A stretch of DNA of 32,593 nucleotides from Oscillospiraceae bacterium (GCA_015064065.1 SVSY01000009.1:1-32593), one strand, 5' to 3'; positions 17,280 to 28,967 are shown, counted from the first letter of the stretch. The notes: generated from the letters alone by a model not told the origin. Numbers and translations are program-made.

Positions 17280-19946
17280 TTAAAATCCCACTTTCTTTCC
17301 TCTCAGACGCAGAAGCAGTTTTCGTAAAAATTCTGCCGGTATTACGAAAAGCGAAAGGATAAGTGTTGTAATGAGCTCGTTTTTGAGTAACGGTGCGGTG
17401 CGTAAAAACGAGCCGCCAAGATAGATGAATGCAAGCTGAATGAATAAAACAAGGGTTATTATAGATATGAAAGCTTTGTTTTTAGACAGCCCTGAAAAAA
17501 GCGAGAGGCGGTCGGTACGGCAGTTGAAGCAGTGAAATACCGACGTGAATATAAACAGCGCAAAAAAGGCTGTGAGCAGATATATATCGTCGTGGCTTTC
17601 TCTGAAAAGACACAGAATTTGGGGAGAAGACAAAAACAGCAGATACAGACCTACCGTGAAGATACCCGAAAAGGCTATCTGACCTATCATGTATCGGTTA
17701 AGTATCGGTTCTTCGCGTCTCTTCGGCTTTTCCTTCATATAGGAAGCAAGCGGTGCTTCTCCCGCGAATGCAAGACCGCCGAGGGTATCCATGATTATAT
17801 TTATCCAAAGCATTTGTACGACGGTTACGGGCGAGTCATATCCGATAAAAGGACCTATCATAGATATTCCGACGGCGCAGAAATTCATAGTGAGCTGAAG
17901 CGTGATGAATTTTCGTATACTTTTGAATATCGTGCGTCCGTAAAGCACCGCTTTTCCAATTGAGGCAAGATTGTTGTCAAGTATTATCACGTCGCCTGCC
18001 TCTCGGGCAACTCCCGTACCGCTTCCCATAGCAAATCCCACGTCGGCACGTTTGAGCGCAGGGGCATCGTTTACCCCATCGCCTGTCATACCGACTACCA
18101 TTCCCATATCCTGAGCAACGCGTACGAGTCGGCTTTTATCCGTAGGGAGAGCGCGGGACAGTACGGCGAGCGAGGGGAGCGCATGCGTAAGCTCAGAGTC
18201 GTCCATCTTTTGCAACTCGTCACTCGTTAGTACAAGATTTTTCTTTTGTGAGATTATGCCGCAATCCTTTGCAATATGCTCGGCAGTGTCACGATTATCT
18301 CCGGTTATCATCACGACCTGCACACCTGCATCGTCAAGCTCACGGACAGAGAAGGGGGCTTCTGCTCTCAGCTTGTCGCAAAGCGCAACGACACAAATAA
18401 AAGTCAGCTCTCCGAGGTCATTACCGTGCGGCATACGCTTTCCTTCCGCAATACAGATAAGACGAGTGCCTTCACTTGCAAGCGAGCTTACGTAGCTTAA
18501 AATTGAATATGCAACGCTTGAAAAGGAAATACGCTTGCCGTTCTCGGTGTACGCGTATTTGCAGAAGGAGGTTATTTTTTCGGGCGCGCCTTTTACGAGT
18601 ACCATTCGCCGCGACGCAGATATTTCGGCGGCGGAATACTTATTCGTGCTGTCAAAAGGAAGCTTTTCTTTGATAGATGCAGAATAAGTCTTTTGTTCGG
18701 CGTATTCAGATACCGAAGCCGACAGTGCGCGCTCGGTAGCGTTTCCGCCGAGTATCTCACCCGATGAGACCGCGGCAGAGGTGTTGTATAGCGAGCTGTA
18801 TGCGTAGAGCTCGCTTATATGGCGAGAATTCTTTTTTAATTCGTCGAAAGAGCGATAGCGATGCATTTGTGACGGCGTTGCCGTAACTATCTCAGAAACG
18901 CTCATTTTGCCCTCTGTGAGCGTCCCCGTCTTGTCGGTAAACAGAATGTTCATACTTCCCGCCGCCTCAATGCCGACGGGCTTTCGAACGATAACGTTGT
19001 CACGTATCATTCTGCGTATGTTTGCAGAGAGAACGACGGCTATCATCATAGGCAGACCTTCGGGGACAGCCATAACTATTACGGTAAGCGCGAGCATAAA
19101 TGCGTGAAGCAGATGCTCGATAGAATAATGCAGATCGCTTATTTTACGCAGTATCAGCTCGATAGAAGATCCGCTGTCGATAACGAAGGTGTTAAAGAGA
19201 TATGCCACGGCTACAAGTATTGCCGCTACGTAACCGAAACGGCTTATCTGGCGCGCAAGCTTAGTAAGTCTGAGCTTTAGCGGACTCTGACGCGTGTCTG
19301 CACCTATCTCGTCGGATATCTTACCTAAAAAGCTGTTGAGTCCAACGGCAAACACCTCGATCTCTGCTTCCCCCGAGAGAATTACAGAGCCGCGGAAGAC
19401 CGCACTTTTTGAAGAGGGAGAGCGCGTGCTGTCTCGGCTTTTATTCTTTTCTATTTCGCGACTTTCGCCCGTGAGCATAGATTGATCGACTCGCAAAGAG
19501 CCGTTTATAACAAAGGAATCTGCAGGTATCTGTTCGCCTGCGCTTACTGCTATTACGTCACCTACGACGATATCTTCAATAGGCACTTTTACAAGCTTGC
19601 CGTCTCTGTAGACTCGAAAGCAGGAGCGCGAGCACTCTTCCTCCAATCGCCTGAATGCCGCTTCGCTTCCTCGCTCGGAAAGGGTAGAGATAAGCGTCGC
19701 GAGAAAGACCGATATCGCTATACCGATAGTTTCTATCAGGTCTCCGCCGCGAAAGACGAAAAAAAGATTTACTATAAGTGCTCCTAAAAGTATACGTATG
19801 ACGGGGTCTCCGAGATTTTCAAAAAAAGTGCGCAGAAAGCTTTTGCTTTTTGCTTTGGCAAGCTCGTTTGAACCGTATTTTTTTCGCGATACATCGGCTT
19901 CTTCGCTTGAGAGTCCTTTGATCTTGTTTTTCGTATGGATATTCAT
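17280..19946 (-). CDS. Calcium-translocating P-type ATPase, PMCA-like
   Basis: 888 residues; the start is the ATG at 19946 (MNIHTKNKIKG), preceded by AAAGGAGAGG, not the track's 20009. P-type ATPase motifs: actuator LTGES, phosphorylation DKTGTLTEG with Asp338, hinge TGDGVNDAPALKRADVGFAMG. The membrane helix 4 motif is VPEGLPM, as in type II pumps. Helix 6 reads LWINIIMDTLGGLAFAGEAP, nearer to plasma-membrane-type (P2B) pumps than to the SERCA form. It probably exports Ca2+; ion specificity is inferred from family motifs. No calmodulin-like regulatory tail is recognisable. It stands alone, converging on ftsZ and separated from ftsH by a terminator, and has no evident link to cell division. 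Confidence 0.88.
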   Translation of the reverse strand: MNIHTKNKIKGLSSEEADVSRKKYGSNELAKAKSKSFLRTFFENLGDPVIRILLGALIVNLFFVFRGGDLIETIGIAISVFLATLISTLSERGSEAAFRRLEEECSRSCFRVYRDGKLVKVPIEDIVVGDVIAVSAGEQIPADSFVINGSLRVDQSMLTGESREIEKNKSRDSTRSPSSKSAVFRGSVILSGEAEIEVFAVGLNSFLGKISDEIGADTRQSPLKLRLTKLARQISRFGYVAAILVAVAYLFNTFVIDSGSSIELILRKISDLHYSIEHLLHAFMLALTVIVMAVPEGLPMMIAVVLSANIRRMIRDNVIVRKPVGIEAAGSMNILFTDKTGTLTEGKMSVSEIVTATPSQMHRYRSFDELKKNSRHISELYAYSSLYNTSAAVSSGEILGGNATERALSASVSEYAEQKTYSASIKEKLPFDSTNKYSAAEISASRRMVLVKGAPEKITSFCKYAYTENGKRISFSSVAYSILSYVSSLASEGTRLICIAEGKRMPHGNDLGELTFICVVALCDKLRAEAPFSVRELDDAGVQVVMITGDNRDTAEHIAKDCGIISQKKNLVLTSDELQKMDDSELTHALPSLAVLSRALPTDKSRLVRVAQDMGMVVGMTGDGVNDAPALKRADVGFAMGSGTGVAREAGDVIILDNNLASIGKAVLYGRTIFKSIRKFITLQLTMNFCAVGISMIGPFIGYDSPVTVVQMLWINIIMDTLGGLAFAGEAPLASYMKEKPKRREEPILNRYMIGQIAFSGIFTVGLYLLFLSSPQILCLFRESHDDIYLLTAFFALFIFTSVFHCFNCRTDRLSLFSGLSKNKAFISIITLVLFIQLAFIYLGGSFLRTAPLLKNELITTLILSLFVIPAEFLRKLLLRLRGKKVGF

Positions 19947-20020
19947 AGCCTCTCCTTTGATGTTCCTTATCATACTAATGTATATGAAAGAATAACGAAA
20001 ACAATTCAATGAGCAGAACG

Positions 20021-20058
20021 AAAAATCCCGAGCTTACCTGAAAGGGTAAGCTCGGGAT
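20021..20058 (-). terminator. Terminator after ftsH (end of the gdpP-to-ftsH operon)
   Basis: A 14-bp stem (ATCCCGAGCTTACC / GGTAAGCTCGGGAT at 20025-20038 and 20045-20058) with a six-base loop is followed on the minus strand by a T run (AAAAA at 20021-20025 on the plus strand). A plus-strand T run also follows at 20062-20067. Confidence 0.9.
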
Positions 20059-20079
20059 ATATTTTTTGATCTTGATTGA

Positions 20080-22167
<2,088 letters not shown>

Positions 22168-22196
22168 TGGATTCCTCCGGGAGATTTGATATATGC

Positions 22197-22745
22197 TCAG
22201 TGACTGTAAATTTCGGGTTTAAGTACGCCGACGTATGGGAGATTTCTGTACTTCTCGTTATAGTCAAGACCAAAACCGACTACAAATTTATCAGGTATTT
22301 CCATTCCGATATAGTCGGGGGTGAACTCTACCGTTCTGCGTTCGGGCTTATCGAGCATAGTGCAGGTCTTAACGCTTGCCGCACCGCGCTCCTTGAGATA
22401 TCTGACGAGATGCGAGAGAGTATTTCCGCTATCGATTATATCTTCAATGATTATAAAATCCACGTTTTCCATATCATCACGCTTGATATCAAGGTGAATA
22501 TTGATTATACCCGAAGATACGGTCTTTGAACCGTAGGATGACGCTTTCATAAATTCCATTTCTACAGGTATATTTATTCTCTTCATAAGTTCTGAAGTGA
22601 ACATAAGCGATCCCTTGAGTATACATACGAGAACGAGCTTTTTTTCTGAATTTTCATAATCCTTGCTTATCTGAGCGGCTATTCTGTCACATATTTCGCT
22701 TATTTGATCTTCATTGATGAGTATGCTTTCGATGTCTTTTCTCAT
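22197..22745 (-). CDS. hpt: Hypoxanthine phosphoribosyltransferase
   Basis: 182 residues, normal length for the family. The PRPP-binding motif is [16 protein letters not shown] (about residues 97-112); CILKGSLMF, the flexible-loop [11 protein letters not shown] and [20 protein letters not shown] are typical. It salvages hypoxanthine (and usually guanine) to IMP/GMP with PRPP in the cytoplasm. AGGAAAGG precedes the ATG. It sits between tilS and ftsH; in Bacillus the neighbouring tilS and hpt products also act together on ftsH expression, but whether that holds here is not visible. Confidence 0.96.
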   Translation of the reverse strand: MRKDIESILINEDQISEICDRIAAQISKDYENSEKKLVLVCILKGSLMFTSELMKRINIPVEMEFMKASSYGSKTVSSGIINIHLDIKRDDMENVDFIIIEDIIDSGNTLSHLVRYLKERGAASVKTCTMLDKPERRTVEFTPDYIGMEIPDKFVVGFGLDYNEKYRNLPYVGVLKPEIYSH

Positions 22746-22783
22746 TTTATTTAGCCTTTCCTGTTTTTTTGAAGTAATTCTGA

Positions 22784-24163
22784 TTAAAGAATACCAAAGT
22801 GTAAAAGATTTTTGTCATTTTTGTCTTTTGTTGCAACCTTATCGCAAGCTCCCAAAAAGGGAATTGCAACTATCTGCGTGTCATCGCAGAGCACGGGAAT
22901 GATATTTCTAAGCTCGAGCGGTATCTTTTTTTCGCACATAAGCTTTTTTACGCTTTTGCTCATACCGTTCATTTTTATTTTATCACCCGCGGCGCGAGGA
23001 CGTGCGAAAAGCTTACCATCTATTTTATCAAAATCAATATACAGTATTGTTTCATTTTTGTAAACATTTTTCGCATTATGTGAAATTCCTATGAAAATTT
23101 CCGAATTTGTTTGTGAAATAGTGTTCCGCCCGTTAAAAAGTTCTATTTTATAGCTGTCTACCGTCAACTGCTCACTTTTTTCAGAGAGGCACAGTCTGCC
23201 GTTTTCTATCCTACCTTCAAACCCGTGCGGAAGCGAGACCGATGAGTGTGGCACGGCGCGCAGCGCGAGCTCGTAAAGAGCGCTTACGTGGGTATGCTCG
23301 AGAGTTTTGCCGCCCGATAGCTTTTCGTAAAGGCGAATAAAAGCTCGCTTGATTATCGGTGCAGGGGACTTGGAAATTTTACCGAGCTCTATCTCGTATT
23401 CTGCGTCGAGCTCATTTATAAATCCTTCCGCCATATTTTCAAGGCAGAGTGAATCCTCACGAAGATTTTGGCACATACGTTCAGCGTTTCTGAGCGCACC
23501 CGAATTTATCTTCTGCATAACCGGAATTATCTCTGCCCGTATGAGATTTCGGGTATAATCGGTATCGGTATTCGTGCTGTCGGTAACGAAATTGAGTGAA
23601 TGCTCCTGACAATACTTGATTATCTCGCTCTTCTGCATAGCAAGCATAGGTCGGATCACCGTTGTACTGCCCATAGGACGAGTACTCGGTATTCCGCAAA
23701 GTCCGCTGAGTCCCGAGCCTCTCGAAATGTTGAAGATAAGCGTTTCGAGATTGTCGTTTGCGTTGTGCGCAGTGGCTAATATCCTTATGCCGTTTTCTTT
23801 CATCACACGCTCGAAGAATTCGTACCTTACGAGTCTTGCTGCGGTTTCGATGCTTTCTTTTCGCTCCTTTGCAATAGACGGGACGTCTGCGCGCAGAACG
23901 AAAATTTCGACTCCGAGAGAGTCGCAAAGCTCTTTGCAAAATTTTTCGTCGCGATCTGCTTCATCACCGCGTATTCCGTGGTTTACGTGTGCGGCGAAGA
24001 TCTTTGCACCGCTCAGCTTTGAATACCGACAAAGAATGTGCAAAAGCGCACTTGAATCCGCGCCGCCCGAAAAAGCGACGAGTATAGGCTCTGATCTGTC
24101 AAGTCCGGAGAGCAGAGAAGGGTCGGTGAAATTTTGTGGCAGAGCGGTATATATGTTCTTCAC
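22784..24163 (-). CDS. tilS: tRNA(Ile)-lysidine synthetase TilS
   Basis: 459 residues, starting with GTG one base after the dnaB stop. The N-terminal ATP-pyrophosphatase domain has the SGGADSSALLHIL loop at about 31-43, HVNHGIRGDEADRDE, ATAHNANDNLET and the GLSGLCGIPSTR segment. The substrate-binding middle domain follows, and the TilS C-terminal domain has FARPRAAGDKIKMNGMSKSVKKLM and a closing RNIIPVLCDD. It converts C34 of the CAU anticodon of tRNA-Ile to lysidine, allowing AUA decoding; AUA codons are frequent in this window. Translation is probably coupled to dnaB. Confidence 0.95.
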   Translation of the reverse strand: MKNIYTALPQNFTDPSLLSGLDRSEPILVAFSGGADSSALLHILCRYSKLSGAKIFAAHVNHGIRGDEADRDEKFCKELCDSLGVEIFVLRADVPSIAKERKESIETAARLVRYEFFERVMKENGIRILATAHNANDNLETLIFNISRGSGLSGLCGIPSTRPMGSTTVIRPMLAMQKSEIIKYCQEHSLNFVTDSTNTDTDYTRNLIRAEIIPVMQKINSGALRNAERMCQNLREDSLCLENMAEGFINELDAEYEIELGKISKSPAPIIKRAFIRLYEKLSGGKTLEHTHVSALYELALRAVPHSSVSLPHGFEGRIENGRLCLSEKSEQLTVDSYKIELFNGRNTISQTNSEIFIGISHNAKNVYKNETILYIDFDKIDGKLFARPRAAGDKIKMNGMSKSVKKLMCEKKIPLELRNIIPVLCDDTQIVAIPFLGACDKVATKDKNDKNLLHFGIL

Positions 24164-24164
24164 C

Positions 24165-25499
24165 TTAGCCCTCTTCTCTTTCCTTGTCGACGGTAAGGAA
24201 CTTGGTATAACGTCCTATCCAGCCCACCTTGACGTTTCCGAGAGAACCGTGTCGGTTCTTTGCGATGATGACCTCGGCAACGCTGCCTTCGTCACCCTGA
24301 TTTTGCGTATCGTAATATTCGTCACGGTAGAGGAAGATTACTGTATCCGCGTCCTGCTCGATAGCTCCCGAGTCACGAAGGTCGGAAAGCATAGGACGCT
24401 TATCTGTACGCGATTCAGGTCCACGTGAGAGCTGTGCACAGCATATTACGGGGACGTTGAGCTCTTTTGCCATAAGCTTAAGACCTCTTGAGATATCGCC
24501 TACTTCCTGTACTCTGTTATCGGTGCGCTTGTCGCTTTGCATAAGCTGCAGGTAGTCGACTACCACAAGCCCGAGATTTTGTACTCTGCGCAACTTACCC
24601 TTCATACCCGTTACGGTTATACCCGCCGTATCGTCTATAAGTATGTTACAGCCTGCGAGCTTCGTCGTGGTTGCTGCGATATCCTGCCACTGCTTCGTAT
24701 CGAGCTTTCCCGTACGGAGCGCATAGCTGTCGATCATTGCTTCACTTGATATTATACGCGTAACGAGCTGCTCGGCAGACATTTCGAGCGAGAATATGCA
24801 CACGTTTTTGCCGTTTTGCTGAGCTACGTTGGTAGCGATATTGAGCGCGAACGAGGTCTTTCCCATACCGGGACGCGCTCCGACGAGTATGAGGTCGGAG
24901 TTACCCATTCCCGCAAGAACGTTATCTATTCCCGAAAATCCCGTCTTGGTTCCTTGCGCTCCCTCACCCTCGGTAGAGAGTGTGAGCAGGTTCTGATATA
25001 CAGTTCCTATAACGTCGCGGATATGCTTGAAGCTTTTGGTGTCTCTGCCGCCCGCGATATCGAATATCTTCGCCTCGGCAAACTCGACCAGCTCGTCTGC
25101 GCTTCCTTCTTCGCTGTACGCCCTTTCAGAGATATCCAAGCAGGTATTTATAAGAGAGCGCAGCAGACTTTTTTGCTTTACGATGGTCGCGTAGTCTTTG
25201 ACGTTGAGCGCGTTCGGCACAGCCTGATAGAGCGAGCGGATATAATCCTCGCCGCCCGATTTGCTGTATATGCCCTTGGATACGAGCATATCGATAAGCG
25301 TTACGATGTCGATCTCCTTATTGATAAGGAAGAGCTCGTGCATAGCGGTGTATATCTGAGAATGCTCTGACAGGTAGAAATCTGTCGCGCTGATTATCTC
25401 CGCAACGTCGTTGAGCGACTCGGGGTCTACGAGTATCGAGCCGAGAAGCGATTGCTCGGCTATGAGTGAAAAGGGTAGCTTTCTTTGGAGTTCATCCAT
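24165..25499 (-). CDS. dnaB: Replicative DNA helicase DnaB
   Basis: 444 residues, normal length. The N-terminal domain starts MDELQRKLPFSLIAEQSLLGSIL; a linker leads to the RecA-like domain with Walker A GARPGMGKTSFALNIA (about residue 206), FSLEMSAEQL, LGLVVVDYLQLM (Walker B) and AQLSRGPESR with SDLRDSGAIEQDADTVIFLYR. It is the hexameric helicase of the replication fork (called DnaC in B. subtilis). The ATG has only a weak site (AAAGGCAG). No intein is present. It lies between rplI and tilS, which joins two operons that are separate in Bacillus. Confidence 0.97.
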   Translation of the reverse strand: MDELQRKLPFSLIAEQSLLGSILVDPESLNDVAEIISATDFYLSEHSQIYTAMHELFLINKEIDIVTLIDMLVSKGIYSKSGGEDYIRSLYQAVPNALNVKDYATIVKQKSLLRSLINTCLDISERAYSEEGSADELVEFAEAKIFDIAGGRDTKSFKHIRDVIGTVYQNLLTLSTEGEGAQGTKTGFSGIDNVLAGMGNSDLILVGARPGMGKTSFALNIATNVAQQNGKNVCIFSLEMSAEQLVTRIISSEAMIDSYALRTGKLDTKQWQDIAATTTKLAGCNILIDDTAGITVTGMKGKLRRVQNLGLVVVDYLQLMQSDKRTDNRVQEVGDISRGLKLMAKELNVPVICCAQLSRGPESRTDKRPMLSDLRDSGAIEQDADTVIFLYRDEYYDTQNQGDEGSVAEVIIAKNRHGSLGNVKVGWIGRYTKFLTVDKEREEG

Positions 25500-25529
25500 T
25501 GTTATTACTGCCTTTCGGTTTTTTTGTGA

Positions 25530-25982
25530 TTACTTTGCTTTTGAGGTGACCCTTACGTTTATCTTACCTGAAACGTCGGTATAGAGCTTTACGTCAGCCT
25601 TAAAGTCGCCAAATGACTTGATAGGCTCTGCGAGCGTTATCTTTCTCTTGTCGATATCGATGCTATGCTTTTTCTTGAGCTCCTCGGAGATATCCTTTGC
25701 CGTTACCGAGCCGTAGAGCTTTTTATCCGGACCTGCGGCATATTCGAATACGACCACTATGTCCTCAAGCTTTTTTGCAAGAGCCTTAGCGTCGGCTATC
25801 TCAACGTCCACCTTGTGTTGCTTTGCAGCTTCTTTATTCTTTATATCGTTTACTGCCTTAGAGTCTGCGGGTACAGCAAGCTTTTTGGGGAAGAGAAAGT
25901 TTCTCGCGTATCCGTCGGATACCTCTACTATCTGATCCTTCTTGCCTTGACCTTTAACGTCGGCACACAAAATTACTTTCAT
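25530..25982 (-). CDS. rplI: 50S ribosomal protein L9
   Basis: 150 residues, normal length. The N-terminal rRNA-binding domain reads [36 protein letters not shown]; a long connecting helix is rich in Lys/Ala/Asp, and the C-terminal domain has [14 protein letters not shown] and [22 protein letters not shown]9 binds 23S rRNA and affects reading-frame fidelity. An AAAGGAG site precedes the ATG. The gdpP-rplI-dnaB order is the usual one in Firmicutes. Confidence 0.97.
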   Translation of the reverse strand: MKVILCADVKGQGKKDQIVEVSDGYARNFLFPKKLAVPADSKAVNDIKNKEAAKQHKVDVEIADAKALAKKLEDIVVVFEYAAGPDKKLYGSVTAKDISEELKKKHSIDIDKRKITLAEPIKSFGDFKADVKLYTDVSGKINVRVTSKAK

Positions 25983-26021
25983 ATTTGTATCTCCTTTGCG
26001 ATGTTTATTTACTTGGTTATG

Positions 26022-28115
26022 TTAATTCTCGTCGTTGTTATCGAGATTGTCAAAATAAGCGTCTATTGCGTTTATTACGAGCTGCTCAGCCTCTTCTAAT
26101 GAGAGATCTGCAAAAAATGCACCTGCAGAATCGAAATGACCGCCTCCGCCTATATGCTCGGCAATCAACTGCACGTTGATACTTCCGTCAGAACGCGCAG
26201 AGAGGTTTACTCCGCTTTCGGAAAGTATCAAGGTGAATGCCGCGCTCACGTTGCGTACCGAAAGTAATTTATCGGCAGCCTTTGCCGCGAGGATACGGTC
26301 GTTGGGCGATCCGTTTCCTACCGATGAAGCGATAGCTATGCGGTCGCGGTATATCTTTGCACCGCTTCCGAACTGCGACTCGGAAAGATAGTCCTCAAAC
26401 GCTTCTTCAAAGAACGTGCGCGCATATTCGGTATCTGCTCCCGAGTTCTTCAGATAAAGTGCCGCGGCAAATGTTCTCATACCGACGGTCCTTGTGAAAT
26501 TCTTGGTATCGAGCATGATGCCGGCTATCATAAGGTTTGCCTCTTCGTTGAAGCTTACCTCGGGTGGCAATACCTCTTCGAGCATTTCAGCGATGAGCTC
26601 GCAAGCGGAAGAAGCAGAAGGGTCGATATAAGAAAGCTCGGGCTCATATTCAAATTCTTCTTTCTTTATGTGATGGTCTATTATCACCTTTTTAAAGGAA
26701 TTTTTTGCAAGCTCGGGGGCTTCGAGGATAGACATATTGTTTGCGTCTATGATTATAAGCAGAGTCTCGGTATTGTTATACTCAAGAGCACTTACCCTGT
26801 CGATAAACGTGTCCTGATAATCCGAAAGCATAAGCAAACGGGAGGTACACGCCTTGAAGTTGTCCGAGTCAACGTCGGTGACCACCTTGACGTCGATGTC
26901 CGGAAACATATTTCTTATAAGTGCGGTCATACCTACGCAAGCACCGATACAGTCAAAATCGGGCGAACGGTGTCCCATTATCAATACGTTAGAGGAGTTT
27001 TCGATAATAGCGGCGAGCTTGCCGAATATTATCTTTGCGTGTCCCTTCGTACGTTTTTGGAGCGTCTTGGTCTTAGCACCGTAGTAGAATATACCTGTCG
27101 GCGTCTTGAGGACTACCTGATCTCCGCCGCGCTGAAGTGCCATATCAAGAGATACCATTGCGTTGTATTTTCTTTCCTCAAGCTTGTCGCCTATAGTCGC
27201 AATACCCATAGAAACGGTCAGCGGTATGTGCGCGTCACCTATCTCTATTTTGTGTATAGCGTCGAGAATGCTGAACTTGTTGCGGATGCACTCTGAGAGC
27301 GATTCGTGAGTGAATACCATAAGGAATTTGTTGTTTTCGTATTCACAGAATATTCCACCCATATCGGATACCCAATCGGCAAGCAGACGTCCTGCCTCTC
27401 TTGTTTGGTCCTGATAGTCTACGCGGACGTATTGCGCTATTTCTTCAAGATTGTCTATCACAACGTATCCTACGGCAGCGAAATGATTGCGGTAACGTTG
27501 GTTTATTTCGATAAGCTCGGTCACGTCAAAGAATACCAGCATATAGTATTCTCTTCCTTTTGAGTGCAGAGGATAGCATTCGGTTTTGTATTTGATTTGT
27601 CCGAGTGTCGCGAGTTGAGCATCAACGATATCGTTAAGGTGTATGTTTCCCAAAAATTCTTCGTTCGGGTCAAGCTCCTCGGGCTCGACGTATTCAAGAA
27701 GTTTTTCGAGATTTATATTACACAGCTCCGATATATCCTTGCCGTATACCGTGCCCTTGTGCGAGATCGCTGTAGAAAAAGCGGAATTTGCGGTGATGAG
27801 CTTGCCCTTTTCGTCGATAACGGCGTAGGGGATCTTCAGCTGATTTTTAAAGCTGAATACTACGCTCTTGGTCTGCGCTTCCGAGGCACTTGATTCTATT
27901 TTGTAGAGGTTGAGTCTGTGCTTGACCAACAGATATACAGTCAAAGAGATAAGCGTATATATCGCTATGGAAATGATTCCTGTGAGCGCAGGGTCGGTGT
28001 GTGCAAAAACACAAACGATCGTGTTTGTTGCGAGCGTTGCGACAGCTAAGATCACGTATATGCGCGAGGGAAGCTCTTCGAGATGAGTCAGCCAATCAAA
28101 TTTCTTGTTATGCAT
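26022..28115 (-). CDS. gdpP: Cyclic-di-AMP phosphodiesterase GdpP (DHH/DHHA1, degenerate GGDEF)
   Basis: 697 residues, slightly longer than the usual 650-660. Two N-terminal membrane helices (about 20-36 and 44-65) are followed by a PAS-like domain (YAVIDEKGKLITANSAF). Next is a GGDEF domain whose signature is lost (GGIFCEYENNKFLMVFT region), then the DHH domain with GHRSPDFDCIGA (about 380), LLIIIDANNMS and VIIDHHIKK (about 477), and DHHA1 with GGGGHFDSAGA near the end. It hydrolyses c-di-AMP to pApA and so affects wall and potassium homeostasis. The D-V/T-H usually seen at the third metal site reads DAN here; the Asp is kept. AAGGAAGGA precedes the ATG. It is the first gene of the minus-strand operon. 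Confidence 0.94.
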   Translation of the reverse strand: MHNKKFDWLTHLEELPSRIYVILAVATLATNTIVCVFAHTDPALTGIISIAIYTLISLTVYLLVKHRLNLYKIESSASEAQTKSVVFSFKNQLKIPYAVIDEKGKLITANSAFSTAISHKGTVYGKDISELCNINLEKLLEYVEPEELDPNEEFLGNIHLNDIVDAQLATLGQIKYKTECYPLHSKGREYYMLVFFDVTELIEINQRYRNHFAAVGYVVIDNLEEIAQYVRVDYQDQTREAGRLLADWVSDMGGIFCEYENNKFLMVFTHESLSECIRNKFSILDAIHKIEIGDAHIPLTVSMGIATIGDKLEERKYNAMVSLDMALQRGGDQVVLKTPTGIFYYGAKTKTLQKRTKGHAKIIFGKLAAIIENSSNVLIMGHRSPDFDCIGACVGMTALIRNMFPDIDVKVVTDVDSDNFKACTSRLLMLSDYQDTFIDRVSALEYNNTETLLIIIDANNMSILEAPELAKNSFKKVIIDHHIKKEEFEYEPELSYIDPSASSACELIAEMLEEVLPPEVSFNEEANLMIAGIMLDTKNFTRTVGMRTFAAALYLKNSGADTEYARTFFEEAFEDYLSESQFGSGAKIYRDRIAIASSVGNGSPNDRILAAKAADKLLSVRNVSAAFTLILSESGVNLSARSDGSINVQLIAEHIGGGGHFDSAGAFFADLSLEEAEQLVINAIDAYFDNLDNNDEN

Positions 28116-28212
28116 GAGTCAAAGGTCCTTCCTTCCAACCTGATTTCTATTGTACGAAGAATAATATTTCACGAGAGGAACAAATGTAATGACACAATTA
28201 TCCTATTATATT

Positions 28213-28241
28213 ATTATATCATACTTTTTGCATTTTGTAAA
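28213..28241 (-). promoter_or_regulatory. gdpP operon promoter
   Basis: Read on the minus strand: TTTACA (28241-28236) and TATAAT (28218-28213) are 17 bases apart. Transcription would start near 28206, about 90 bases before gdpP. It is the only clear promoter found for the six-gene minus-strand run. Confidence 0.85.
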
Positions 28242-28309
28242 CAGTTATTTTGATAATTTTGGTGAGGCGGGAAAATTTTATAAAAAATTATAAAATTCAA
28301 AAAAAACTA

Positions 28310-28338
28310 TTGCAAAAAGTCAAAGAGTGTGGTATAAT
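28310..28338 (+). promoter_or_regulatory. rimP-nusA-infB operon promoter
   Basis: TTGCAA at 28310-28315 and TATAAT at 28333-28338 with 17-base spacing, preceded by an A-tract (TTCAAAAAAAACTA). Transcription would begin near 28345. It is divergent from the gdpP promoter, about 70 bases away, and shares the A-tract/CTATTGCAAAAA string with the ftsZ promoter. Confidence 0.9.
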
Positions 28339-28352
28339 AGTTAGCGTGATGG

Positions 28353-28376
28353 GAGTGGGCTTGAAAGAGCCCACTC
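28353..28376 (+). promoter_or_regulatory. Leader hairpin upstream of rimP
   Basis: GAGTGGGCTT-GAAA-GAGCCCACTC is a 10-bp stem (one G-U pair) closed by a GNRA-type GAAA tetraloop, located about 8-30 bases after the predicted transcription start. The following TTAATTGTTGTT is only weakly U-rich, so it may be an attenuator, a NusA-responsive site or an mRNA-stabilising 5' hairpin; function is not shown. Confidence 0.65.
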
Positions 28377-28430
28377 TTAATTGTTGTTGAAACCGAATAT
28401 AAGCGGATTTAACTTTCGAAAGGAGGAGCT

Positions 28431-28901
28431 ATGGCAAAAAACGCAAAAAGCATATCCGAAACGGTCAGAGAGCTTGCTGAGCCTATAGCCGATGAGCTTG
28501 GCTGTTGGGTCTGGGACGTGGAATACGTCAAGGAAGGCACGAGAAAAATACTTCGCATAACCATCGATTCCGAAGAAGGAGTAGATATCAACGTATGCGA
28601 GCAGCTTCACAGAACGATAGATCCTTTGCTGGATGAGGCAGATCCTATCGACGAGCCCTACTACCTTGAGGTATGCTCACCCGGAATCGAAAGAGAGCTT
28701 CGTACGCAGATACACGTTGATGCTTGCGAGGGCTGGGACGTGGAAGTAAAGCTCTATGCTCCTATAGAGGGAGTGAGGGTATTCAGAGGAGTTCTGCTTG
28801 CTTCGGGCGAAAACGGAGAGATACGGATAGACGCGAACGGAAAAACGCTTGAGTTTGCGCGTTCCGCAGTTGCAAAGATCAATACGGTGTTTGAATTCTG
28901 A
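28431..28901 (+). CDS. rimP: Ribosome maturation factor RimP
   Basis: 156 residues, normal length. It contains the N-terminal domain (LAEPIADELGCWVWDVEYVKEG, ILRITIDSEEGVDINVCEQLHR), the conserved YYLEVCSPGIERELRTQIH segment, and a C-terminal SH3-like domain (VRVFRGVLLASGENGEIRI...). RimP assists 30S subunit maturation. AAAGGAGGAGC precedes the ATG. It is the first gene of the conserved rimP-nusA-ylxR-ylxQ-infB operon. Confidence 0.96.
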   Translation: MAKNAKSISETVRELAEPIADELGCWVWDVEYVKEGTRKILRITIDSEEGVDINVCEQLHRTIDPLLDEADPIDEPYYLEVCSPGIERELRTQIHVDACEGWDVEVKLYAPIEGVRVFRGVLLASGENGEIRIDANGKTLEFARSAVAKINTVFEF

Positions 28902-28967
28902 TGGATCAAAGCCGTTATTTATAAGCTGATTTGATATTTCAAAAAATTATTAAGGATGGATCGGAAA

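Noticed and set aside
19947-20010. Promoter for the calcium ATPase gene on the minus strand
   Set aside because: TATGAT- and TATACA-like boxes exist but no -35 at acceptable spacing was found, so no promoter is called.
26680-26780. Loss of activity in GdpP because the third metal motif reads DAN instead of D-T/V-H
   Set aside because: The metal-binding Asp is retained, and the other DHH/DHHA1 motifs are intact, so the enzyme is judged active.
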